Origin: Nitrogeniibacter sp041600915
GTDB taxonomy: Bacteria > Pseudomonadota > Gammaproteobacteria > Burkholderiales > Rhodocyclaceae
Direction: 5' to 3'
Length of the DNA: 14,156 bases
Assembly: GCA_041600915.1 (NCBI GenBank)
Contig: JBFIJC010000071.1
Span: 1-14,156 of the forward strand
A program made the translations under genes and the position numbers. Under the pieces are notes generated by a model that was not told where the DNA came from, did not search any database, and saw nothing but the letters and a program-made list of their open reading frames with translations. This document shows positions 1 to 6,252 of this stretch, one piece after another; the stretch's first letter is position 1, and each line of letters opens with the position of its first letter.

Positions 1-1113
1 GATGCCGACCACCGTACCCGGGATCGCGCAGGCAATCCACAGCCAGCCGTGCAGGCTGGTCGAGGCCACGCCCGACACAAAAGCGCCGATGTTGCAGCCG
101 AAGGCAATGCGCGCGCCGTAGCCCATCAATAGCCCGCCCGCGATGGCCGCCATCAACGCGCGACGCGAGATCTGACGATTGGCCGCATAGCGCCCGGCCA
201 GCGCCGCCGCCAACATGGCGCCGAGCAGCAGGCCAAAATCCATCACCGAGGTGGTATCGGTAAGCACACTGTTCGCCAGCGCAGCCTCCTGAAACCCGCC
301 CTGCCAGAAGGGCGCGCTTGCCGCGTCCCAGCCGACCAGGCTCGCCACCTTCGCGCCCCACAAAGTGAATGCCCAGGTGATACTCCACGGATGGCCGGCC
401 AGCCCGAGCGTGGCGAGGTTAAGCACCGCCAGCGCCACCGCGCCAGCCATCAGCGGCCACGGCCCGCGCAAGAATCGATGGCCACAGGCAGGCGCCGTCG
501 ACACCCCGTCCCGACGCTTGAGCCACCAACCGATCCCGCCGAGCAACGCCAACTGCAGCACCACTGCTTGCGGCCAACCCAGGGCGTGGCCAAGCGATAC
601 CGCCGGAATGCCCGGCAGCGTCTGCCACCAACCCATGTGCAGGCTGGCCCAGAACGAGCCGGCAATAAAGGCCAGCAAAGTCACGCCCATGCGCGGATTG
701 CCGCCGCCCGCCGTGTACAGCGTGCCCGAGCCACAACCGCCGCCCAGCTGCATGCCGATGCCGAACACGAAGGCGCCGACGGCCACCTGCCACCCCACCG
801 GCGCCACCGCGCCGCCGACCGCTTGGCCGAATAGCGAACCACCGGCCAGTGCCGGCGCAAACAACACCGTAGCCAAGGCGACCATCCACAACTGCGCACG
901 CACGCCGGCCGAGTCGCGGCGCAAAATCGCCACCCGGTAGGCCGACGCAAAGCCGAAAGCCGCATGAAACAGCGTCAGGCCCAGGAGCACGCCAATGACC
1001 AGCAGCGCCATCATTCGCCCCGCCAGAAACGGCATCAGGCCAAGCACACCGGTCACGGCCAACAGCACCACCGGCCACTGCACGCGGAGCGTGCTGTCAG
1101 GGTGCGACGGCAT
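1..1113 (-). CDS. YeeE/YedE (TsuA-like) sulfur-compound transporter, 3' end outside window
   Basis: Inner-membrane protein of the YeeE/YedE family, whose characterised member TsuA imports thiosulfate. The frame is open from ATG 1111-1113 to the window edge (371 codons, no stop), so the C-terminus is missing; the family is usually about 350-410 residues, so little is lost. The protein is very hydrophobic with many membrane spans and has the two internally related family motifs: GIGMQLGGGCGSGT (residues ~118-131, Cys127) and GYGARIAFGCNIGAF (Cys340). In TsuA, conserved cysteines in such motifs line the substrate path. The ATG lies inside the end of the upstream DUF302 gene, overlapping it by 17 bp. 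No strong ribosome site precedes it, so translational coupling is likely. The exact substrate (thiosulfate or another sulfur compound) cannot be read from the sequence. Confidence 0.9.
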   Translation of the reverse strand, partial: MPSHPDSTLRVQWPVVLLAVTGVLGLMPFLAGRMMALLVIGVLLGLTLFHAAFGFASAYRVAILRRDSAGVRAQLWMVALATVLFAPALAGGSLFGQAVGGAVAPVGWQVAVGAFVFGIGMQLGGGCGSGTLYTAGGGNPRMGVTLLAFIAGSFWASLHMGWWQTLPGIPAVSLGHALGWPQAVVLQLALLGGIGWWLKRRDGVSTAPACGHRFLRGPWPLMAGAVALAVLNLATLGLAGHPWSITWAFTLWGAKVASLVGWDAASAPFWQGGFQEAALANSVLTDTTSVMDFGLLLGAMLAAALAGRYAANRQISRRALMAAIAGGLLMGYGARIAFGCNIGAFVSGVASTSLHGWLWIACAIPGTVVGI

Positions 1114-1591
1114 CGGCCACGATCTTTGCAAACACGGCATCGAGCTCGCGCGCCATGGCGTCGAGCGCCGCGCTGCCATAGGGCGCAAAGACAGCACTCG
1201 GCGCCGCGTAATGCACCTGCGCCGTACCGTCCGGCTGTTCGGTCACATAAAGCCGCAGCGGCGCCTCGATACCCGCCGGCACACTGGCCGCGAGCATGCG
1301 CACCGCGTAGTCGTTACGAAACACCATCAACACGGCGTTACCCGGAATTGTCAACCCGCGCGATGCGGCACCCCGGCTGGCACTGGCCTGCGCGACCAGG
1401 CCCATCTCGTGCTGAGCAATCGCCGCCTCAAGCCGCGTCACCAGCGTATCGAAACCATGGCCGCTGGCCGTGGTGATGTGCGCCGGCGGCGCGCCCCATG
1501 CACCCGCCGCCAACAGGCTCAGGCCAAACACCATGATCAACCCCGCGCGCACCAGAGCGCCCCGTGATGAACCAAGAATGGAAATAGACAT
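1097..1591 (-). CDS. Exported DUF302 family protein
   Basis: A 164-residue protein with an N-terminal signal sequence: a charged N-region, a hydrophobic stretch around residues 14-32, and likely cleavage near AWGA. The rest matches the DUF302 fold in style, with a HGFDTLVTRLEAAI helix, the PGNAVLMVFRNDYAVRML strand-helix, and a PLRLYVTEQPDG strand near the middle. The biochemical role of DUF302 is not established. I chose ATG 1589-1591 because GGGAG lies seven bases upstream; a GTG ten codons earlier (1621) is possible but has no such site. The gene overlaps the YeeE-type transporter downstream by 17 bp, so the two are probably one transcript, and a periplasmic accessory role in sulfur-compound handling is a reasonable guess. 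There is no lipobox, so it is probably soluble in the periplasm or held by an uncleaved signal anchor. Confidence 0.82.
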   Translation of the reverse strand: MSISILGSSRGALVRAGLIMVFGLSLLAAGAWGAPPAHITTASGHGFDTLVTRLEAAIAQHEMGLVAQASASRGAASRGLTIPGNAVLMVFRNDYAVRMLAASVPAGIEAPLRLYVTEQPDGTAQVHYAAPSAVFAPYGSAALDAMARELDAVFAKIVADAVAP

Positions 1592-1728
1592 CGACCGACT
1601 CCCGTTCGGCGCAGGATGCACCTCAGACGGTAGACCGGCACGAGCACGCGGGGCTTACACCGGCTGACGCCAAGGCGCCCGGCCACCGCAAAAATGGCAA
1701 CGGCGCCACAGGCTCTGACACATCCCCC

Positions 1729-1758
1729 TTGACCGCCCCCTGATCGGCCAAAGATACT
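1729..1758 (+). promoter_or_regulatory. Possible sigma70 promoter of the TRAP permease gene
   Basis: TTGACC (five of six to the -35 consensus) at 1729-1734 is followed after 18 bases by GATACT (four of six to the -10 consensus) at 1753-1758. Transcription would begin near 1765 and leave a leader of about 75 bases that includes the hairpin at 1772-1793. This is the only reasonable pair I saw in the gap on this strand; the match is moderate. Confidence 0.4.
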
Positions 1759-1771
1759 GAGCCGACACAGA

Positions 1772-1793
1772 GGTGTTGCCAGTGAGCAACACC
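1772..1793 (+). repeat. Perfect inverted repeat in the TRAP permease leader
   Basis: The arms GGTGTTGC (1772-1779) and GCAACACC (1786-1793) are exact reverse complements around the six-base loop CAGTGA. The repeat lies just past the predicted transcription start, 45 bases before the ATG. It could be an operator half-site pair or an RNA hairpin. It is not followed by a T-run, so it is not a standard terminator. Confidence 0.55.
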
Positions 1794-1838
1794 CGGCACG
1801 CGGCGCAGACCGCCCCACCGAGGGAGACCAGCACGCAA

Positions 1839-4448
1839 ATGAGCGCGGCGGACGAACACACCCCCGACCCGGCCCCCATCTCGCCGCGCCTCCGCGCGGC
1901 GAACATCGCCATGGGACTGCGTGTGCCGGAGGGGCGCATGGCGAACGTGCTCGCGCTGACTGGCCTGGTGTGGTCCGTTTTTCAGCTGTGGGTGGCTTCG
2001 CCGCTGCCCGAATGGTTGGGCGTGGGCGTGTTCAATGAAGCGCGCATCCGTTCGCTCCACCTCGCCTTTGCGGTCTTCCTGGCGTTGCTCGCCTACCCGG
2101 TGGTGCGGCGCGAGACCCGCCCGGACATTCCCCGCGCCGACATCGTGCTCGCCGCACTGGCGGCACTCAGCGCGGGCTATCTGGCATTGTTCTATGAGTC
2201 TGTCAGCGACCATGTCGGCAACCCGTCCATGCTCGAAGTGGCCACTGCGGCGGTCGGCCTTACCTTGCTGCTCGAAGCCACCCGCCGGGTGCTCGGCCTG
2301 CCCATGGTGGGGCTGGCGCTGACGCTGCTCACCTACATTTTTTTCGGCGAGCAGATGCCCGATCTGATCGCGCACAAGGGCGCGTCGTTCAGCCACACCA
2401 TGGGCCATTTGTGGCTGGGCACCGAGGGGGTGTTCGGCGTCGCGCTGGGCGTGTCGGCCGGCTTCATCTTCTTGTTTGTGCTGTTCGGCGCGCTGCTCGA
2501 AACCGCGGGCGCCGGCAGCTATTTCATTCGCAGCGCGGTGGCGCTGCTCGGCCATTTGCGCGGCGGGCCGGCCAAGGCGGCCGTGGTGGCCTCGGCAGCC
2601 ACCGGCTTGATCTCGGGCTCGTCGATCACCAATGTGGTGACCACCGGACCGCTCACCATCCCGCTCATCAAACGCGTCGGCTACCCGGCTGAAAAGGCCG
2701 CGGCCATCGAAGTGGCCGCCTCGGTCAATGGCCAGGTCATGCCGCCGGTCATGGGCGCGGCCGCCTTTCTGATGGTCGAGTATGTCGGCGTGCCCTATGT
2801 GCAGGTGCTCAAGCACGCGCTCATCTCGGCGCTGGTGTCCTATCTCGGGCTGATGTACATCGTCCACCTCGAAGCAGTAAAAGCCAACCTGCGCGGCCTG
2901 CCCCGCCGTCATTCGCCGCGCTGGCAGCGTTCGCTGGCCAATTTCTCGCTCGGCTTCTTTGGCATTGCCGGGGTGATTGCGGCGGTGTCCATCATCGGCA
3001 GCATCGTGCATGCCGTTTTTCCGCAGATTTCTTTTGCCGTGATGGCCGGCTTGCTGCTGGTGGCTTACCTCGTGTTGCTGCGCCTGAGCGCGCCCTTTGC
3101 CAGCGTCGACGACTCCGCCGATCAACCCATCACCGTCCTCCCCGCCTTCGGCCCGACGGTGCGCTCGGGGCTCTACTTTTTGCTACCCGTCGGCGCGCTG
3201 GTCTGGAACCTGGTGGTCGAGCAGCTCTCGCCGACCCGCGCCGCCTTCTGGGCCACCTTGTTCCTGGCCTTCATCGTGCTCACCCAGCGGCCGTTTCTGG
3301 CGTGGTTTCGTGGCGACGGCGGCATTCGCGCCTCGGCCTGGCGCGGTGCGCAGGACCTGGTCGACGGCATGGCCGCCGGCGCGCGCAACATGGTCACCGT
3401 GGCCATTGCCACCGCCACGGCCGGCATCATCGTCGGCACCGTGACGCTCACCGGCATCGGTCTGGTGATGACCGATCTGGTCACAGCGCTGTCGGGCGGC
3501 AACATCATCCTCATGCTGGTGCTGGTCGCGCTGATCTGCCTGGTGCTCGGCATGGGCTTGCCGACCACCGCCAACTACATCGTGGTGTCCTCGCTGATGG
3601 CGCCGGTCATCGTCGCGCTGGGTGCTCAAAACGGCCTGCTGGTGCCGCTCATCGCGGCCCACCTGTTCGTGTTCTATTTTGGCTTGATGGCTGACATCAC
3701 CCCACCGGTGGGGCTGGCATCCTACGCGGCGGCGAGCATCGCGCTGGCCAATCCGATCAAGACGGGTTACATCGCCTTTCGCTATTCGATGCGCATGGTG
3801 CTGCTGCCCTTCATGTTCGTGCTCAACCCGCAGCTGCTGCTGATCGGGGTGGAGGGCGTCGGCCATACCCTCATCACGCTGGCCAGCGCCACGCTGGCGG
3901 GCTTTGCGTTTATCTCGGTGAATCAGGGCTGGCTGCTGATCAAGAGCACCGGTCGTGAGCGACTGGTGATGCTGCTGACGGTGTTCATGCTGTTCAACCC
4001 CGGCATGTTCATGGACCCGCTCATCGCACCTTACAAACAGCTCACCGGTGCCGAGGCCGAGGCAGCCATCGTCAACGCGCCACCCAACACCCAAATGCGG
4101 GTATTCCTGAGCGGCACCACCATCGAGGGCGACGAGGTCGAGCGCGGTGTGCTCTTGCCACTCGGCGCCCCCGCCGCCAGCGCCACCCGCAGGCTGGCCA
4201 ACGGTGGCGTCGGCACAGTGATCAGCGACACCGGCTTCACCATCACGCGCGTCGAGTTCGGCAGTCAGGCCGCCAAGCTCGGTATCCAGAGCGGTTTCCG
4301 TATTGATGCGGTCGAAGTGCCGAGCGACCGCCCGGCGCAGGAGTGGATGTTCCTCCCCGCGCTGGCACTGATCGGCTGGGTGGTGCGCCAGCAAAAACGA
4401 CGTCGCGCGGCCCTGGCGGAGGTCGCCGCCGAGGCGCCGACCGCCTGA
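1839..4448 (+). CDS. TRAP transporter fused permease (DctQ-DctM) with C-terminal DUF3394 domain
   Basis: An 869-residue inner-membrane permease of the 4TM/12TM fused TRAP class, which uses an ion gradient to import organic acids or similar solutes delivered by a periplasmic receptor. Residues ~30-130 form the small DctQ-like part. The DctM-like part follows, with SGSSITNVVTTGPLTIPLIK around residues 257-280, the QVMPPVMGAAAFLM segment near 303-316, and the typical GMGLPTTANYIVVSSLMAP near 571. From about residue 650 the protein continues into a DUF3394-type tail with more membrane helices and a PDZ-like segment (FGSQAAKLGIQSGFRID, ~806-822), ending in a basic RQQKRRR stretch. I prefer ATG 1839 (AGGGAG at 1821-1826, spacing rather long at 12) to GTG 1773, whose extra residues look non-native. 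No receptor gene (fused systems usually use TAXI type) is in the window, so the substrate is unknown. The stop abuts the stop of the convergent yaiI. Confidence 0.93.
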   Translation: MSAADEHTPDPAPISPRLRAANIAMGLRVPEGRMANVLALTGLVWSVFQLWVASPLPEWLGVGVFNEARIRSLHLAFAVFLALLAYPVVRRETRPDIPRADIVLAALAALSAGYLALFYESVSDHVGNPSMLEVATAAVGLTLLLEATRRVLGLPMVGLALTLLTYIFFGEQMPDLIAHKGASFSHTMGHLWLGTEGVFGVALGVSAGFIFLFVLFGALLETAGAGSYFIRSAVALLGHLRGGPAKAAVVASAATGLISGSSITNVVTTGPLTIPLIKRVGYPAEKAAAIEVAASVNGQVMPPVMGAAAFLMVEYVGVPYVQVLKHALISALVSYLGLMYIVHLEAVKANLRGLPRRHSPRWQRSLANFSLGFFGIAGVIAAVSIIGSIVHAVFPQISFAVMAGLLLVAYLVLLRLSAPFASVDDSADQPITVLPAFGPTVRSGLYFLLPVGALVWNLVVEQLSPTRAAFWATLFLAFIVLTQRPFLAWFRGDGGIRASAWRGAQDLVDGMAAGARNMVTVAIATATAGIIVGTVTLTGIGLVMTDLVTALSGGNIILMLVLVALICLVLGMGLPTTANYIVVSSLMAPVIVALGAQNGLLVPLIAAHLFVFYFGLMADITPPVGLASYAAASIALANPIKTGYIAFRYSMRMVLLPFMFVLNPQLLLIGVEGVGHTLITLASATLAGFAFISVNQGWLLIKSTGRERLVMLLTVFMLFNPGMFMDPLIAPYKQLTGAEAEAAIVNAPPNTQMRVFLSGTTIEGDEVERGVLLPLGAPAASATRRLANGGVGTVISDTGFTITRVEFGSQAAKLGIQSGFRIDAVEVPSDRPAQEWMFLPALALIGWVVRQQKRRRAALAEVAAEAPTA

Positions 4449-4904
4449 TCAGCTACGCGGCGCGTGACGGGCCAGGAATCGATCCAGATGACTGGCAAAA
4501 GCCTTGCGATCGCTCAGGCTGAAGGCCGGCGGTCCGCCCGTATCCACACCGCTGGAGCGCAGCGTATCCATGAAATCACGCATATTCAGCAAGGAGCGAA
4601 TGTTCTCCTGCGAATAGAATTCACCGCGCGGGTTCAGCGCATGGCCGCCCTTTTCAATCACATCCGCCGCCAGCGGAATATCCGCCGTTATCACCAGATC
4701 GCCCGGCTCAAGGCGCTTGACGATCTCGTTGTCGGCCACGTCAAAGCCCGACGACACCTGCACCATCTTGATAAAGCGCGACGGCGGCACCCGCACCATC
4801 TGATTGGCCACCAGGGTAGTCATTACCTTGGCGCGATCGGCCGCCCGGAACAGGATCTCCTTGATCACCACCGGACAGGCATCGGCATCGACCCAGATCT
4901 GCAT
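4449..4904 (-). CDS. yaiI: YaiI/YqxD family protein (UPF0178, DUF188)
   Basis: A 151-residue cytosolic protein of the YaiI/YqxD family, which carries a PIN-like nuclease fold. The family's acidic N-terminal motif WVDADACPVVIKEIL is at residues ~4-18, and ITADIPLAADVIEKGG (~72-87) and LNPRGEFYS (~89-97) are further signatures. Length is normal. The activity of YaiI proteins is not well established; RNA or DNA processing is inferred from the fold. The ATG follows the S4 gene's stop by two bases (TGAGGATG), so the two are co-transcribed and probably coupled. The final TGA lies directly against the TRAP permease stop. Confidence 0.92.
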   Translation of the reverse strand: MQIWVDADACPVVIKEILFRAADRAKVMTTLVANQMVRVPPSRFIKMVQVSSGFDVADNEIVKRLEPGDLVITADIPLAADVIEKGGHALNPRGEFYSQENIRSLLNMRDFMDTLRSSGVDTGGPPAFSLSDRKAFASHLDRFLARHAPRS

Positions 4905-4906
4905 CC

Positions 4907-5125
4907 TCAGCCGCCCGCGCGCACGATGCGCAGTTGTTCGCCGGCAAAGCTCAGCACGTCGCCGGCCACGATCTGCCGCCGCTTGCGCGTCTCCACCGCC
5001 CCATTGACCTTCACCCGGCCGTCAGCCACCGCCGACTTGGCCTCGCCGCCACTGCCGACCAGGCCCTCGAATTTCAGAATCTTGTAGAGCTCAACCGGCT
5101 CCACATTCAACACCACGTCTCTCAT
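4907..5125 (-). CDS. ybcJ: Small S4-domain RNA-binding protein (YbcJ-like)
   Basis: A 72-residue protein that is essentially one S4 RNA-binding domain. It begins MRDVVLNVEPVELYKILKF; the S4 core SGGEAKSAVADGRVKVNG is followed by AVETRKRRQIVAGDVLSF, closely resembling E. coli YbcJ (a ribosome-associated S4 protein). I chose ATG 5123-5125 because AGGGAG lies seven bases upstream; an in-frame GTG at 5158 would add eleven residues with no clear ribosome site. It is the first gene of a two-gene unit with yaiI, so both products may act on RNA, though that is an inference from context. Confidence 0.88.
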   Translation of the reverse strand: MRDVVLNVEPVELYKILKFEGLVGSGGEAKSAVADGRVKVNGAVETRKRRQIVAGDVLSFAGEQLRIVRAGG

Positions 5126-5224
5126 CCGCACACTCCCTGGGGCTCCGTTCTCAATCACGGGCTAGGCGCGCATCCTACCCTGTCACGAAGGCGGACAGCG
5201 CGAATCGGCGCCCATCCGGTCGCA

Positions 5225-5626
5225 TCAGACCTTGCCGCACTGCGCCTCGATCTTGTGCACCATGCCCTCGCGCTTGCCGTGTTCGGCCTTGAGCGCCTCG
5301 TAGCCTTGCTTGTCCTCAGCCTGAAATGCCTCGGCGCGGATCATGAACTCCTGATAGGCCCGCACGCTTTCATAGTAGAACTCGCGGTCCGACACCGCCG
5401 CCACCACCCGCCCGACGCACGCGCAATCGGCCGACGGATTCTTGGCCTTCTCCTTCTCGCACATCGCCACCATGCGCGCCCGCCCATTCTCGAGCTCACC
5501 GGACTTGAGCGCAGCCTTGAAGCCCACTTCATTCGACGGCTGGGCGAAAAAGTCCTTCTGCTCGTCGGCGCTGGCCGGGGCAGTCATAAAGGCTAGCGCA
5601 GCAAGCGCGATCAGCACGCGGTTCAT
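5225..5626 (-). CDS. Small exported protein of unknown function with a CxC motif
   Basis: I do not recognise this family. The 133-residue product has a clear signal peptide (MNRVLIALAALAFMTAPASA, likely cleaved before DEQ). The mature part of ~113 residues is helical and charged, with four cysteines: Cys56, a Cys-Ala-Cys pair at 68/70, and Cys130 near the C-terminus. They could form two disulfides in the periplasm or, less likely, bind metal or haem; there is no CxxCH motif. AAGGAG five bases before the ATG supports the start strongly. It follows the flagellar cluster on the same strand after a 160-bp gap and is probably a separate transcript. Nothing links it to motility. Confidence 0.85.
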   Translation of the reverse strand: MNRVLIALAALAFMTAPASADEQKDFFAQPSNEVGFKAALKSGELENGRARMVAMCEKEKAKNPSADCACVGRVVAAVSDREFYYESVRAYQEFMIRAEAFQAEDKQGYEALKAEHGKREGMVHKIEAQCGKV

Positions 5627-5684
5627 ACAGGCTCCTTGGAAAAGGGCTCAAGAATACCGTGTGAAGCGCACGCTGGCGCGTCTC

Positions 5685-5712
5685 GTGTTTGCCAACGCGG
5701 CATGGGCAACAC
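5685..5712. other. Imperfect hairpin after the flagellar operon's last gene
   Basis: GTGTT plus GCC (5685-5693, one bulged T) pairs with GGC plus AACAC (5705-5712) around an 11-base loop. It lies about 75 bases past the lipoprotein stop and could help end the flagellar transcript, but no T-run follows on the minus strand. The rest of the 5627-5786 gap shows only a weak -10-like TATTCT on the minus strand (5651-5656) for the small exported protein gene. Confidence 0.2.
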
Positions 5713-5786
5713 CCCCGAATGAGGCGCTGGGACAGCGGTGGGGAGCGGCGCGGGCGTACGAAGCGTGCCGCAACGCCGATCGGTAT

Positions 5787-6251
5787 TCAGAGCCCGGGAA
5801 GCGCCCTGCCCCTGAGCATGCGCACATCGGCCACCATGGTTCGCCGGGCAAACGGACGGGTGGAGTCGACGCTTTCTTCGAGGCGGACGATCTCGAATTC
5901 GCTGAAGCCTTCTTGCTCGGTGATGCGCTCGGCGTTGCGACGAAGCACCTGACGGGCTTCGCCTTCGCCGCCGGTGTGCAGGAGTTTGTGCTGGAGACGG
6001 AAGCGCACATTGCGCTCGTCCAGCCGGGTGGCCTGAATCTGCCAGTTGGGGGCGAGCGGGTCGAGCAGCGCCCAGGCGGCGACCATGCCGGCAAGATGCG
6101 GGTTGGTGGTGTAGCCGCTTTCGATCACGGTAATAGCGGCGGCCGGGGCGAGCAGCCATTGGGTGCTGGGGCCGTCACCGGGGCCGGGTACGCTGCTGCA
6201 GCCGGCAATGGCGAAGGCAGCGATGGCGAGGAGTGGGCGGGCGGCGCGCAT
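5787..6251 (-). CDS. Putative lipoprotein coupled to flgL
   Basis: A 154-residue predicted lipoprotein: a basic N-terminus, hydrophobic segment and lipobox AIAGC, with the lipidated cysteine at residue 18. Residue 19 is Ser rather than Asp, so outer-membrane sorting is expected. The mature part has an AAWALLDPLAPNWQIQATRLD segment followed by a HTGGEGEARQVLRRNAE helix; similar proteins occur in betaproteobacteria, from memory, but I know no named function. The ATG lies one base after the flgL stop (TAAGATG), with no good ribosome site of its own, so translation is probably coupled. That links its expression to late flagellar assembly. A structural or surface role near the flagellum is possible; chance placement at the end of the operon is the alternative. 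Confidence 0.82.
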   Translation of the reverse strand: MRAARPLLAIAAFAIAGCSSVPGPGDGPSTQWLLAPAAAITVIESGYTTNPHLAGMVAAWALLDPLAPNWQIQATRLDERNVRFRLQHKLLHTGGEGEARQVLRRNAERITEQEGFSEFEIVRLEESVDSTRPFARRTMVADVRMLRGRALPGL

Positions 6252-6252
6252 C

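Larger units (their letters stand above)
1592..1838. other. Divergent intergenic region between DUF302 and TRAP permease genes
   Basis: This 247-bp stretch separates the leftward DUF302-YeeE unit from the rightward TRAP permease, so it must hold promoters for both. A rightward sigma70-like promoter and an inverted repeat are listed separately. I could not pick a convincing -35/-10 pair for the leftward unit. No gene is supported here, although an in-frame GTG at 1773 could in principle lengthen the permease by 22 residues. Confidence 0.6.

Noticed and set aside
419..1078. A 219-codon minus-strand frame in the YeeE region.
   Set aside because: It is frame-shifted relative to the true YeeE frame, which carries the family motifs and runs unbroken from 1113 to the window edge.
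1623..3125. A 500-codon minus-strand open frame opposite the TRAP permease gene.
   Set aside because: Its translation is rich in His, Arg, Gln and Gly with no hydrophobic core or motifs, as expected of the antisense of a GC-rich membrane-protein gene. The plus-strand frame is clearly the real one.
3183..4394. A 403-codon minus-strand open frame opposite the second half of the TRAP permease.
   Set aside because: Same biased composition (His/Asp/Gln-rich repeats) and fully antisense to well-recognised transporter sequence.
4493..4508. A plus-strand sigma54-like sequence, TGGCAAAAGCCTTGCG, with correct GG-N10-GC spacing.
   Set aside because: It lies inside yaiI, points against the gene, and has no plus-strand gene downstream. 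It is probably a chance match in coding DNA.
5180..5198. A short CTGTC/GACAG stem in the gap between the small exported protein gene and the S4 gene, considered as a terminator.
   Set aside because: Only five base pairs around a nine-base loop and no T-run follow on the minus strand, so it is too weak to call.
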